DNA of 64,000 bases from Sporolactobacillus mangiferae. Its GTDB lineage: Bacteria; Bacillota; Bacilli; Bacillales; Sporolactobacillaceae. The notes beneath the pieces are model-generated. The model saw only the letters and a program-made list of their open reading frames with translations. It was not told the origin of the DNA and did not search any database. A program made the position numbers and the translations under genes. Where the stretch lies: the NCBI RefSeq assembly GCF_023336505.1, contig NZ_JAMAST010000001.1, forward strand, positions 62,001 through 126,000. Reading direction: 5' to 3'. The first letter of the stretch is position 1; each line of letters starts with the position of its first letter. This document shows positions 48,050 through 56,488 of this stretch, piece by piece.

Positions 48050-48691
48050 TTACCATGATTCGCTCGTGCTTTCCAGAACAGCACGTATTTTCGTTGTCAT
48101 CAAATCAATTGCTACTGTGTTCTTCCCGCCTTCCGGGATAATGATATCCGCATAACGTTTCGTCGGTTCAACGAATTGCAGATGCATTGGACGAACGGCA
48201 GTCAGATACTGGTTAATGACTGATTCAACACTTCGCCCGCGTTCCTCCGTATCACGGAGCAGACGCCGAATAATGCGCAGATCCGCATCGGTATCCACAA
48301 AAACTTTTATATCCATCAGATCGCGCAGTCTCTCATCCTCAAGGATTAATATACCTTCAAGAATAATCACATCTTTCGGTTCGACGGGTACAATTTTAGC
48401 AGATCTTGTATGTACTGTATAGTCATATACAGGTTTTTTTATCGGGTGAAAGTGAAGCAGTTCTTTGATATGAGAAATCAGCAAATCGGTGTCGAAAGCA
48501 AGCGGATGATCATAATTGGTAAGTAATCTTTTTTCAAAAGGCTTATCATCCTGCGCTTTATAATAGGAGTCCTGCTGGATCACTGCGATTGATTTGTCTG
48601 GGAAACTTCGGTAGATTTCTTTAGTAACCGTCGTTTTCCCGGAACCTGAGCCACCGGCTACACCAATGACAATCGGCTTATTTCTTCTCAA
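48050..48691 (-). CDS. udk: Uridine kinase
   Basis: Phosphorylates uridine and cytidine in pyrimidine salvage. P-loop [25 protein letters not shown] and RDTEERGRS are typical. The start is set at TTG (213 residues, [10 protein letters not shown]) because GGGAGG lies 9 bases before it and the family begins about here; the GTG/ATG pair upstream (48712/48709) is in front of that site. Either way the start region overlaps the end of trmR. Confidence 0.94.
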   Translation of the reverse strand: MRRNKPIVIGVAGGSGSGKTTVTKEIYRSFPDKSIAVIQQDSYYKAQDDKPFEKRLLTNYDHPLAFDTDLLISHIKELLHFHPIKKPVYDYTVHTRSAKIVPVEPKDVIILEGILILEDERLRDLMDIKVFVDTDADLRIIRRLLRDTEERGRSVESVINQYLTAVRPMHLQFVEPTKRYADIIIPEGGKNTVAIDLMTTKIRAVLESTSESW

Positions 48692-49358
48692 GGCAGCATT
48701 CCTCCCCATCACTATTCTTCGTACTTACAGCCATCCCATCGCCGATCGTAAGAAAAATAGTGTCAAACTTTTTTTGCTTGAATAAGAAATGGTTATAATC
48801 GTCTATCTTTTTAACCAGCCTGTTCAGCTGCTTCTTTTTTACTGCATCAATGTTGCAGACGAGACCGTGAAAAAAAACATTATCGGTCACGATCATTCCG
48901 CCTTTGCCAACCATTGCTGCACACTTCATAAACAGATGTTCATACTGCGCTTTTGCCGCGTCAATTAAAATGAGATCATAAGGAGCGGCTTTTTCAATTT
49001 CAGGTAAGTGCATTGTGGCATCGCCTTCGACAATTTGAATGGCATTCTGCAGATGAAGCGCTTCAATATTCTGACGCGCCTCACAAATCATTTTCTCATC
49101 TCTTTCAACGGTTATGATTTGAGCATCTTGTCCCGCAGCAATCGCCATTCGTATAGAAGAATAGCCAATCGCTGTTCCCAGCTCAAGAATTTGACGCGCG
49201 CCGGTCCATTGAATCAGTTGCTGAAGAAAGGCCATTGCAGAAGGCTGCATAATCGGAATATAAAGATCAGATGCACGCTGTTCCATGCGCCGAAGCAGAT
49301 CATTTTCTGATTGTGTAAAAGCGGCCGCGTAAGCCGACAGCGCTTTAAAATCAATCAA
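48678..49358 (-). CDS. trmR: tRNA 5-hydroxyuridine methyltransferase TrmR (O-methyltransferase)
   Basis: A class I O-methyltransferase with [15 protein letters not shown] for SAM and [15 protein letters not shown] with the metal-binding aspartate. B. subtilis YrrM/TrmR methylates ho5U34 to mo5U34 in tRNA. In B. subtilis the hydroxylating enzymes yrrN and yrrO follow; they are absent here. The start is set at TTG (226 residues): TGGAGG is 9 bases before it, whereas the ATG seven codons upstream lacks a ribosome site. Confidence 0.88.
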   Translation of the reverse strand: MIDFKALSAYAAAFTQSENDLLRRMEQRASDLYIPIMQPSAMAFLQQLIQWTGARQILELGTAIGYSSIRMAIAAGQDAQIITVERDEKMICEARQNIEALHLQNAIQIVEGDATMHLPEIEKAAPYDLILIDAAKAQYEHLFMKCAAMVGKGGMIVTDNVFFHGLVCNIDAVKKKQLNRLVKKIDDYNHFLFKQKKFDTIFLTIGDGMAVSTKNSDGEECCLEKK

Positions 49359-49399
49359 GTTTTTCTTCCTCCAATTCATTTATTACCGCAAACTCACGA

Positions 49400-50479
49400 T
49401 CATTCCGACCACTCATGTCTATATTTTGCAACAATTTTTTTATGTTCTTCAAATGTTTTCGAATAATAAATTTTTCCGTTTGGTCTTGCGTAAAAAAACA
49501 AATCATCCGATTGAGTGGGTTGTAGCACGGATTGGATTGCATCTTTTGCCGGTGCACCGATCGGACCAACAGGAAGCCCCGTACGTGTGTAGGTATTATA
49601 GGGCGTGTCTTTTCGGATATCTTTAAGATCATAATCGCGATTTCGTTTTTGTCTGCTGTAAATGACCGTTGTGTCGGACTCCAGACGCTTTTTTTGATTA
49701 AGTCTGTTTAAAAAAACACCTGCAATCTTCTTGCGATTCTTCAAATCTGGTGCTTCCTGTTCGACAAGAGATGCCAGAGTCAGGATTTTATGAAGTGATC
49801 CGAGCTTGCTCCGCTTTATCTGCGGCTCATAAGTTTCATAAGTCTGTGCCGTTCGGTCAAGCATCTGATCCACGATCCGATCAAGCGTCAGTGGATGCTG
49901 TTTTGTGACCTTATAGGAATAACTGCCTGGCATAAGATAACCTTCAAGAGGATATTTAATCCCCTTTGCAAAAGCTTCATTTGTCAGAAATTTATATTTT
50001 ACAGCATAGTGTGCCTTGATGTAATCATGATTGCCAAGTTTCTGAAGAATACTCTGCTTATCCGTCTGCGTCGCTTTTGCCATCTGGTCTGCAATTTCGC
50101 TGATCCACATGCCCTGACGGACTTCCACGAGCCGGACAAGCTCATGTTCGCCTTTTTTCAGACTGATCATCATTTTTCCGACCGACATTGATTGAGTAAA
50201 CGAATAAGTTCCGGAATGATACTGATTCAGATGATTCCAGCGGGCATAAAATTCAAAAGCCCACGCTTTTCGGACCAGACCTTTTTCTTGCAGAAGATGA
50301 CCGATATCCCTTACAGACGCACCTGGAGGGATGGTCACTGAAACTGGCCGGTCATCCTGCCTGTCAACAGGGGTTAAAAGACTTACATAATAGCGATTAA
50401 ACCCCCAGGCAGCTCCGGCGGTCAGTATAAGAAAAACAACCACTATGGCGCTAAATAAACGCCAATGCTTTTTTATCAT
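49400..50479 (-). CDS. mltG: Endolytic murein transglycosylase MltG
   Basis: A 359-residue YceG-family protein with an N-terminal membrane helix (about 8-28), a LysM-like domain and a catalytic domain containing LASLVEQEAPDLKNRKKIAG with the catalytic glutamate and the end TGLPVGPIGAPAKDAIQSVL. It cleaves nascent glycan strands and ends their growth. It is followed by trmR as in B. subtilis (yrrL-yrrM). Confidence 0.95.
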   Translation of the reverse strand: MIKKHWRLFSAIVVVFLILTAGAAWGFNRYYVSLLTPVDRQDDRPVSVTIPPGASVRDIGHLLQEKGLVRKAWAFEFYARWNHLNQYHSGTYSFTQSMSVGKMMISLKKGEHELVRLVEVRQGMWISEIADQMAKATQTDKQSILQKLGNHDYIKAHYAVKYKFLTNEAFAKGIKYPLEGYLMPGSYSYKVTKQHPLTLDRIVDQMLDRTAQTYETYEPQIKRSKLGSLHKILTLASLVEQEAPDLKNRKKIAGVFLNRLNQKKRLESDTTVIYSRQKRNRDYDLKDIRKDTPYNTYTRTGLPVGPIGAPAKDAIQSVLQPTQSDDLFFYARPNGKIYYSKTFEEHKKIVAKYRHEWSE

Positions 50480-50623
50480 GCCAATGAGCCACTCCTTTCA
50501 AGAGTACCTCGTCAATTATACACTAAATAACACACGTTTTTTCCATAAATCGACATTGTTTTCGTAAGAATCTCTGCCGAAGTCATCTCGCGCTTAGGAA
50601 GAAGCATAGACTTGCTTTACTTG

Positions 50624-50726
50624 TTAGAAAACTTGGCTTCGCCAAGCTTCTGGCGAAGGCAAAGTCCTGGTTGCAGTTATACTATGTTCCTTAACATTTA
50701 TATACTTTCTTATCGTATAAGAAAAA
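50624..50726 (-). repeat. Terminator-linked intergenic repeat, copy D1
   Basis: TTAGAAAACTTGG, then a hairpin TTGGCTTCGCCA (50633-50644), loop AGCTTC, TGGCGAAGGCAA (50651-50662) with one mismatch, then ACTATGTTCCTTAACATTTA and ATACTTTCTTATCGTATAAG ending in an A-run. Compared with the copy at 47331, the eighth base pair of the hairpin is C-G instead of T-A. Confidence 0.65.
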
Positions 50727-50744
50727 TCGGGCACATGCGCCTGA
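50721..50744 (-). terminator. Second terminator hairpin downstream of yrzB
   Basis: On the minus strand TCAGGCGC, AT, GTGCCCGA form an 8-bp stem with one G-T pair and one mismatch, followed by TTTTTC. It lies about 215 bp beyond yrzB, behind a first terminator. Confidence 0.65.
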
Positions 50745-50780
50745 TCCACCGACCATGATTTATTGATTTATGCTTGCATC

Positions 50781-50894
50781 AACGCTACGGTTGCTCGCTT
50801 GCACGCGGGTCAACAGGAACGCTCCGCTGGCGCCAGCGCGCTTTCGTATCTGGCTTACACTTTATGCTTAGCTAAAATGCGTTCTTATCGTATG
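50781..50894 (-). repeat. Shortened palindromic block plus repeat copy D2
   Basis: TTGCTCGCTTGCACGCGGG joins directly to TCAACAGGAACGCTCCGC, whereas the block at 46105 has about 60 bases between these parts. It continues through TTCGTATC and ends with TTCTTATCGTATG and an A-run at the yrzB terminator. Confidence 0.55.
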
Positions 50895-50936
50895 AAAAAA
50901 GCCCTGGCTGATGGGGGGCCCGGGCACTGAAAAACG
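50895..50936 (-). terminator. Terminator after yrzB
   Basis: On the minus strand GCCCGGG and CCAGGGC pair with one mismatch around a long GC-rich loop, followed by TTTTTT. It begins about 22 bp after the yrzB stop. Confidence 0.75.
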
Positions 50937-50957
50937 GCAGCCAGCATTTTGTCTGCT

Positions 50958-51281
50958 TTACTCTTCAAATTCATCACTGAATGTGTTAATCATCTCTTCA
51001 ACAACATCCCATTCTTCATCCGTTTCAATCGGGAACAGTTTGAAATCTTCGTCGCTTCCTTCATAACGAAAAGCGAAAACTTCCTGTTCATCATCGTCAT
51101 CCTCACTCTCCTGCTCTGTGGGAACGACAACGACATATGACTTGTCCGTCTCCGGGACATCGAAATAGAACAGGACGTCAAATAAATTTTCATCCCCATT
51201 TTCTTCTGGAATAACAATGCGTTCTTTTTCCTCTGAATCCGGCAGGAAAATCGGGTAATGATTATGTTCTTGTTCACTCAT
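50958..51281 (-). CDS. yrzB: DUF1292 family acidic protein YrzB
   Basis: A 107-residue, strongly acidic protein from the chosen start (MSEQEHNHYPIFLPDSEEKE), with the DUF1292 core (ENLFDVLFYFD, EVFAFRY, WDVVEEMIN). Role unknown; it is conserved at this position behind yqgF. GGAG lies about 10 bases upstream of the chosen ATG; the frame extends ten codons into yqgF. Confidence 0.88.
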   Translation of the reverse strand: MSEQEHNHYPIFLPDSEEKERIVIPEENGDENLFDVLFYFDVPETDKSYVVVVPTEQESEDDDDEQEVFAFRYEGSDEDFKLFPIETDEEWDVVEEMINTFSDEFEE

Positions 51282-51285
51282 CGCT

Positions 51286-51711
51286 TCATTGCTCCATTCT
51301 TTTTTTATCAAGATAGCTTTGCAGGATCAGCACCGCAGCTTCCTTGTCAATAACCTGTTTTCGCCTTTTCCGGCTCATGTCAGCAGCAATTAGAATCCGC
51401 TCTGCGGCTACTGTTGTCAACCGTTCATCCCAGAGCTCGACCGGAATCTTGAATTTGCGGCGTACACTTTTGGCAAATCCGCGTGAGGCAAAGGCTCGCG
51501 CACTTTCGGTCCCAATTAAGTCTTTTGGAAGCCCAACGACAATCCGATCAACTTCATACTTGATAATCAGTTCGCCAAGGCGGTTAAAAAGCAGATTTTT
51601 CTTATGTTCGACATAATTAACCGTCTCAATACCTTGAGCAGTCCAGCCAAGCGGATCGCTGATGGCAACACCGACGGTTGTTGTGCCGAAGTCCAGACCC
51701 ATGATTCTCAT
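51286..51711 (-). CDS. yqgF: Pre-16S rRNA nuclease YqgF (RuvX, RNase H-like)
   Basis: A 141-residue RNase H-fold protein starting [20 protein letters not shown], with [19 protein letters not shown] and the final DKEAAVLIL aspartate. The family finishes 16S rRNA 5' processing and was earlier called a putative Holliday junction resolvase. Its ATG overlaps the ireB stop (ATGA). Order ireB-yqgF-yrzB is the standard Firmicute arrangement. Confidence 0.96.
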   Translation of the reverse strand: MRIMGLDFGTTTVGVAISDPLGWTAQGIETVNYVEHKKNLLFNRLGELIIKYEVDRIVVGLPKDLIGTESARAFASRGFAKSVRRKFKIPVELWDERLTTVAAERILIAADMSRKRRKQVIDKEAAVLILQSYLDKKRMEQ

Positions 51712-51974
51712 TCTTTATCCCATTTCTCTTTTAGATATGCAGTAACCAGTTCCTCAATAATTTCATCGCGCTCCAGCCGGCGAATGAGTTTCCGTGCGTC
51801 TTTATGTCTTGGAATATAGGCAGGATCTCCCGAGATCAGGTAACCGACAATTTGATTAATTGGATTATAGCCTTTTTCATCAAGCGCATCATAGACTTGA
51901 AACAGAACTTCACGCGGATTATGGTCTCTTTGTTCACCAAAACTGAATTTCATCGTCTTATCCATGATACTCAT
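51708..51974 (-). CDS. ireB: IreB family regulatory protein (UPF0297)
   Basis: An 88-residue protein with the family core [40 protein letters not shown] and [10 protein letters not shown]. In Enterococcus IreB is a target of the PASTA kinase IreK and affects cephalosporin resistance; in B. subtilis it is YrzL. It is placed after alaS (38-bp gap). Confidence 0.95.
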   Translation of the reverse strand: MSIMDKTMKFSFGEQRDHNPREVLFQVYDALDEKGYNPINQIVGYLISGDPAYIPRHKDARKLIRRLERDEIIEELVTAYLKEKWDKE

Positions 51975-52012
51975 CCCCCAAACTGGAATTCACATAAAAC
52001 AGGCACAACCTC

Positions 52013-54655
52013 TTAGCCGACAACTGCCTTCTCAATTAAATCCGCTACCGCATCCAGCGCAGCCTGCACTTTTTCCGGCCGCTTTCCGCCTGCCTGTGCC
52101 ATATCCGGACGTCCACCTCCGCCCCCGCCACAGATTGCTGCAATTTCTTTAATGATTTTGCCAGCATGGAATCCTTTTTGAATCAAGTCTTTAGTAACCC
52201 CGGCGACAAGATGAACTTTACCCTCTTCGACAGATGCAAGAACAACAATTACTGATTTAAGTTTATTTTTCAGATCATCAGCCATTGAGCGCAGCTGATT
52301 CATATCCACGGAATCTACTTTTGCAGCGACAAACGCAACATCTCCGCTTTTTTTTACCGATTGTTCAAGTTCCCCGGTTTTTGCACTGCCAAGTTTATCC
52401 ATCAATACGGTATTTTCTTTCTCGAGATTCTTTATCTGCGTCTGTAAAGCGTCTACGCGTTCGGCAAGCTGGTCTGGTGATGCCTTCAGCGATGCAGCAA
52501 TGGTCTTAACCTGCAGGCGGACTTCATTCAATTTTTCAAATGCTTTAGCCCCGGTTAACGCCTCGATACGCCGCGTTCCTGCACCGATACCGCTCTCACC
52601 GACAAGTATAAACAATCCGATTTCCGATGTATTGGATACATGACAGCCACCGCAGAGCTCAATACTATAGTCACCAGCACTGACAACACGGACAATTTTG
52701 CCGTATTTTTCACCGAACAAAGCGATTGCACCCATTTTCTTGGCTTCATCGATCGGCATTTCTTTAGTGGTTACCGGCAGCTGTTCCCAAATCTTTTCAT
52801 TGACAATGCGCTCAATCCGCTGCAGTTCTTCATCCGTGACCTGACCGAAGTGTGAGAAGTCAAAGCGCAGTCGATCCGCGGATACATAGGAACCCGCCTG
52901 ATTGACGTGACTGCCAAGCACGTCCTTAAGTGCCTGGTCCAAAAGGTGAGTTGCCGTATGGTTCTTTTGTATGGCGAGACGTGCTTTTCCATCAATTGCG
53001 GCATAAAAATGATCGCCAATCCGAACGCGGCCGCTTTTAACCATACAGGTATGCAGGTTCTGGCCGTTCGGTGCTTTTTGCACGTCGATGATTTCAAGCT
53101 CTGACGTATTGCCGGATAGCATTCCCCGATCCGCCACCTGGCCACCCATTTCTGCGTAGAATGGCGTGTGATCAAGTATCACCTGAACGGTGTCGCCTTT
53201 CTCTGCCTGATCAGCAACCGTATTATCTTTTACAAGCGCGATGACTTTGACGTTGTCCGCCTCGAATCGGTCATAGCCGATAAACTCGCTCGATTGCGTA
53301 ATATTGCGCAGTGTATCACTCTGAACCTGCATCGACCTCTGATCTTTTCGTGCCGAACGTGCTCGATTTCTTTGGACGTCAAGCGCCTCATCAAAGCCGT
53401 TTTTATCGATTTCAAGGCCGGCCTGCCGTGCATATTCTTCTGTTAATTCCACTGGAAATCCATACGTGTCATAGAGCTTGAACACATTTTCTCCGGAAAG
53501 TTCCCTCTTGCCCTGTTTTTTCGTTTCTTCAAGCTGCTCTTTCAGAATCGTTACCCCTTCATGGATCGTTTCCTGAAACCGCTCTTCTTCACTGCGGACA
53601 ACTTTCTGTACAAATGCTACTTTCTCCAAAACTTCGTGATAGTAATCCTTCATTATTTCGGCAACAACCGGCACCAGCTCGTACATAAACGGTTTGTCAA
53701 GTCCCAGATCCATTGCATAACGAACGGCGCGACGGATCAGCCGGCGCAGCACATAGCCACGTCCCTCGTTCGACGGGAGTGCACCATCAGCGATCGCAAA
53801 GGTGACCGTGCGCGCATGATCGGCAATAACTTTGAATGCCGTACTTTTTTTGCCGGACTGGTATTTTGCACCGGAGAGCTCCTCAATTTTATGGATAATC
53901 GGAAGGAACAGATCCGTATCAAAATTTGTTTCCGCATTCTGGATGACACTCACCATTCGTTCAAGCCCCATGCCCGTGTCAATGTTCTTTTTCGGCAGCG
54001 GAGTGTGCGTGCCGTCCGGGTTATGATTGAATTGAGAGAACACAAGATTCCAAACTTCAAGATAGCGCTCATTTTCTCCCCCGGGAAAGAGTTCCGGATC
54101 ATTCGGGTCATTACCGAATGCTTCACCGCGATCATAGAAAATCTCCGTATTCGGGCCGCTGGGGCCTTCGCCAATGTCCCAGAAATTGTGCTCAAGTTTA
54201 ACAATCCGATTTTCCGGAATGCCGATCTTATCATGCCACAATTTATAAGCTTCCTCATCATCTGGATAAATGGTTACTGACAATTTGTCCGGTTCGAAGC
54301 CGATCCATTTCGGGCTGGTCAGGAATTCCCATGCCCACGTAATGGCCTCTGCTTTGAAATAATCGCCTACCGAAAAGTTCCCAAGCATCTCAAAAAATGT
54401 ATGATGTCTTGCCGTGTAACCGACATTTTCGATATCATTGGTTCGTATCGCTTTCTGTGCGTTGCAGATGCGTGGATTTTTAGGTACCACGCGTCCGTCA
54501 AAATACTTTTTCAGCGTTGCCACACCGCTGTTGATCCAAAGCAGCGACGGATCGTCAACCGGAATCAATGAGGCACTCGGTTCGACCGAATGTCCTTTTT
54601 CCTTGAAAAAATCTAAAAACATTTGCCTGACTTCCGATGAACTCAGTTGTCTCAT
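52013..54655 (-). CDS. alaS: Alanyl-tRNA synthetase
   Basis: Class II synthetase, 880 residues from the chosen ATG ([20 protein letters not shown]). Aminoacylation core at the N-terminus ([20 protein letters not shown]), editing domain with [11 protein letters not shown] and CGGCHVSNT zinc residues, and a C-terminal DHHA1 domain with the glycine run [20 protein letters not shown] lies 8 bases upstream of the ATG; the five earlier codons are not used. Behind a long structured leader. Confidence 0.98.
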   Translation of the reverse strand: MRQLSSSEVRQMFLDFFKEKGHSVEPSASLIPVDDPSLLWINSGVATLKKYFDGRVVPKNPRICNAQKAIRTNDIENVGYTARHHTFFEMLGNFSVGDYFKAEAITWAWEFLTSPKWIGFEPDKLSVTIYPDDEEAYKLWHDKIGIPENRIVKLEHNFWDIGEGPSGPNTEIFYDRGEAFGNDPNDPELFPGGENERYLEVWNLVFSQFNHNPDGTHTPLPKKNIDTGMGLERMVSVIQNAETNFDTDLFLPIIHKIEELSGAKYQSGKKSTAFKVIADHARTVTFAIADGALPSNEGRGYVLRRLIRRAVRYAMDLGLDKPFMYELVPVVAEIMKDYYHEVLEKVAFVQKVVRSEEERFQETIHEGVTILKEQLEETKKQGKRELSGENVFKLYDTYGFPVELTEEYARQAGLEIDKNGFDEALDVQRNRARSARKDQRSMQVQSDTLRNITQSSEFIGYDRFEADNVKVIALVKDNTVADQAEKGDTVQVILDHTPFYAEMGGQVADRGMLSGNTSELEIIDVQKAPNGQNLHTCMVKSGRVRIGDHFYAAIDGKARLAIQKNHTATHLLDQALKDVLGSHVNQAGSYVSADRLRFDFSHFGQVTDEELQRIERIVNEKIWEQLPVTTKEMPIDEAKKMGAIALFGEKYGKIVRVVSAGDYSIELCGGCHVSNTSEIGLFILVGESGIGAGTRRIEALTGAKAFEKLNEVRLQVKTIAASLKASPDQLAERVDALQTQIKNLEKENTVLMDKLGSAKTGELEQSVKKSGDVAFVAAKVDSVDMNQLRSMADDLKNKLKSVIVVLASVEEGKVHLVAGVTKDLIQKGFHAGKIIKEIAAICGGGGGGRPDMAQAGGKRPEKVQAALDAVADLIEKAVVG

Positions 54656-54670
54656 CACAAGAACCTCCAC

Positions 54671-54926
54671 ACTTTATAAGCTTCAACTATCATTATGTAA
54701 ATGTAAACCACAGGGGCGCTCAATGAAAAAAGCTCTCATCCCATCACCAGAAAGGACGAAAGCTTTCAAGCTTACTCTGCGCCGCACATGAAAAGAAACT
54801 CCGCGGCTTATGTATCACAGCGCCGCCACCGAAGACCCGCTAGGATAAAAAGTATATCCCGCATCTCAACGGCGATCCCGACTGCTCGCGCTGTCGCTAT
54901 TCTTTTCGTCTCGGTTTCACTATTCT
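54671..54926 (-). promoter_or_regulatory. alaS leader with alternative structures, possible T-box relative
   Basis: About 255 nt are transcribed between the promoter and alaS. They contain GCGGC (near 54818), GCCGC (near 54800) and GCGGC (near 54778), which can pair in two mutually exclusive ways, an AAGCTTGAAAGCTT segment, and then a complete terminator, all before the start codon. alaS in Bacillales is often controlled by a tRNA-sensing T-box. I do not see the canonical GGGTGGNACCGCG motif, so the class is open. Confidence 0.55.
54726..54764 (-). terminator. Attenuator terminator in the alaS leader
   Basis: On the minus strand AGCTTTCGTCC, 12-base loop, GGATGAGAGCT pair over 11 bp with two G-T pairs, followed by TTTTTT. 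It lies inside the leader, about 70 bp before the alaS start, so it must be read through for expression. Confidence 0.8.
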
Positions 54927-54932
54927 GCCGTA

Positions 54933-54962
54933 ATTATAGATGAGTTTCCCCTTATTTGTCAA
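54933..54962 (-). promoter_or_regulatory. Sigma-A promoter of alaS
   Basis: On the minus strand TTGACA, 18 bases, TATAAT: both hexamers match consensus fully. The -35 overlaps the last codons and stop of the upstream transporter gene. Confidence 0.85.
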
Positions 54963-56013
54963 TGAAACGAAACCGCTCGTTCAGATGGCGCCAGCAGGTA
55001 CGAATAACAATAAAACAGGGAATAGCAAGCAGCATTCCGACAATGCCCGCCAGATCGCCGCCTATTCCTACAGCGAGCATAATATACAGCGGATGAATTT
55101 CGGCACTCTTTCCGACCACCAGAGGTTCGATCACACTTCCCTCAAGAAACTGAATCAAAATGATCATAAGTACGACACCGGCCATGGAATAAAAAGATTT
55201 CGTTGCCGCGACAAGAACGGCTGGAGCAGCGCCAATAAATGGACCAAAGTAAGGGATCAAATCCGTAGAGCCAATGAACAGTCCGAAAACAATTGGATAC
55301 GGTACCTTCAGAATCCATAAACCGATCGTCGCCATTACGGCGAGAATGGCACACACAGTCAGCTGGCCGCGAATATATTTGCCGATTGACCGATCCATCT
55401 CCGAACACAAATCAACCGTTTGCTGACGCCAGCGTTCCGGAATAAGCAGTTGGCTATGTTTTCTGATTGATCCTGCATCTTTTAAAATATAGAAAGAGAG
55501 AAAGGGAATAATTAACAAGGTTAAAAATGATTGAACGACACCGGAACACCAGTCCATCACACGTTCGCCGCTTTGCATCAGTCCACTGCGGATTCGTGCC
55601 AGCGCTTCATTAACCTGATCATGTATCGCTTCAGGTGTTGAGCCATAAACATGATCAACATTCGTTTGATAGATTTTCTGATAATTGGTCAGATCGTCAT
55701 CAAGACCACGCAGTTCATGAAGCAATATGGGGCCGCCTTTATAAAGTGTTAATCCGGCAACGCCAAAAAAAAGAGCATAGATACTCAGAATGGCGATCGT
55801 CCTGGGTAGACCGATCCGTTGAACCCGACCGACAAGCGGATGAAGGAGATACGCGATAATCGCGGCAGCCAGAAACGGTACGGCCACATGCAGGAGAAAC
55901 TGTGCAACAGTGCCAATCAGTGGCAGCAGTCGATAAAACAGGTAGCCATTCAGAAAAAGCAGCAGTGAAATCGACAAGCCCTTCATCCACTGTAATGCAG
56001 TCCAATTGCGCAT
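54952..56013 (-). CDS. yrrI: AI-2E family transporter (YrrI)
   Basis: A 353-residue polytopic membrane protein of the AI-2E/UPF0118 superfamily, with about eight helices and family segments GQLTVCAILA, GLFIGSTDLIPYFGPFIGAA and LLAIPCFIVIR. Substrates of this branch are not established; some relatives exchange sodium or export AI-2. The start is set at MRNWTALQW because GGAGGG lies 6 bases before it. Adjacent to alaS as in B. subtilis. LuxS is also encoded in the window, but no direct link is shown. Confidence 0.9.
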   Translation of the reverse strand: MRNWTALQWMKGLSISLLLFLNGYLFYRLLPLIGTVAQFLLHVAVPFLAAAIIAYLLHPLVGRVQRIGLPRTIAILSIYALFFGVAGLTLYKGGPILLHELRGLDDDLTNYQKIYQTNVDHVYGSTPEAIHDQVNEALARIRSGLMQSGERVMDWCSGVVQSFLTLLIIPFLSFYILKDAGSIRKHSQLLIPERWRQQTVDLCSEMDRSIGKYIRGQLTVCAILAVMATIGLWILKVPYPIVFGLFIGSTDLIPYFGPFIGAAPAVLVAATKSFYSMAGVVLMIILIQFLEGSVIEPLVVGKSAEIHPLYIMLAVGIGGDLAGIVGMLLAIPCFIVIRTCWRHLNERFRFIDK

Positions 56014-56092
56014 GTTCATCCCTCCGTCTCTAGTTTTGCCCAACTACAGGTAAAAACATGAGACAAAATGCAAACGGACTGCATATACAGAT

Positions 56093-56290
56093 TTAAAAGC
56101 CATTGGCATCAGCTTTCAATTCAGACTCCTGAAACAGATCATCAAGCAAAGTCAGACTGCCGTCTTCCTCAACCTGACGCAAAGATAATTTTCCGTCTAC
56201 CAGCATCAGTTCAATAAAGCAATCCCAGCAATAATACTGATTGACACCGATTTTACCAATATTCGAATGGTGACAATTTGGACATTTCAT
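56093..56290 (-). CDS. Small zinc-ribbon protein
   Basis: A 65-residue protein with two CxxC pairs (CPNC at 3-6, CWDC at 21-24) that would bind one zinc, followed by an acidic tail. No closer family is recognised; short zinc-ribbon ORFs occur at this site in Bacillus. A GAGGTG-type site precedes the ATG. It stands alone between recD2 and yrrI. Confidence 0.75.
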   Translation of the reverse strand: MKCPNCHHSNIGKIGVNQYYCWDCFIELMLVDGKLSLRQVEEDGSLTLLDDLFQESELKADANGF

Positions 56291-56488
56291 CTGTTTTCAC
56301 CTCATAAATCTGGAAAGCATGATTTTTTGATTACTCGCATCCATGCCCATTTTTTTAACGATCTATACATATCTAATAAAAAATAGAAAAGATTTGCTGA
56401 AATGTCATCCGGATCAGCGTCCATGGAAATAACAACGAGGGAAGAATCTTCTCTAAAGCAAAGATTCTTCCCTCGTAAATATCATTTT

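Larger units (their letters stand above)
50480..50957. other. 478-bp intergenic region with two repeat-terminator units
   Basis: No ORF. It holds, in minus-strand order, the yrzB terminator, a shortened GC-rich palindromic block, a second terminator hairpin and a full repeat with its own hairpin. It is the densest accumulation of the repeat family in the window. The part nearest mltG (50480-50590) is plain and probably includes the mltG promoter, which I could not place with confidence. Confidence 0.6.

Noticed and set aside
53561-54280. 239-codon plus-strand frame opposite alaS
   Set aside because: It lies wholly antisense to a conserved, well-matched alaS region, and the translation has no recognisable family or ribosome site.
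54671-54926. Canonical T-box in front of alaS
   Set aside because: The conserved GGGTGGNACCGCG sequence is not present, so I report only a structured leader with an attenuator.
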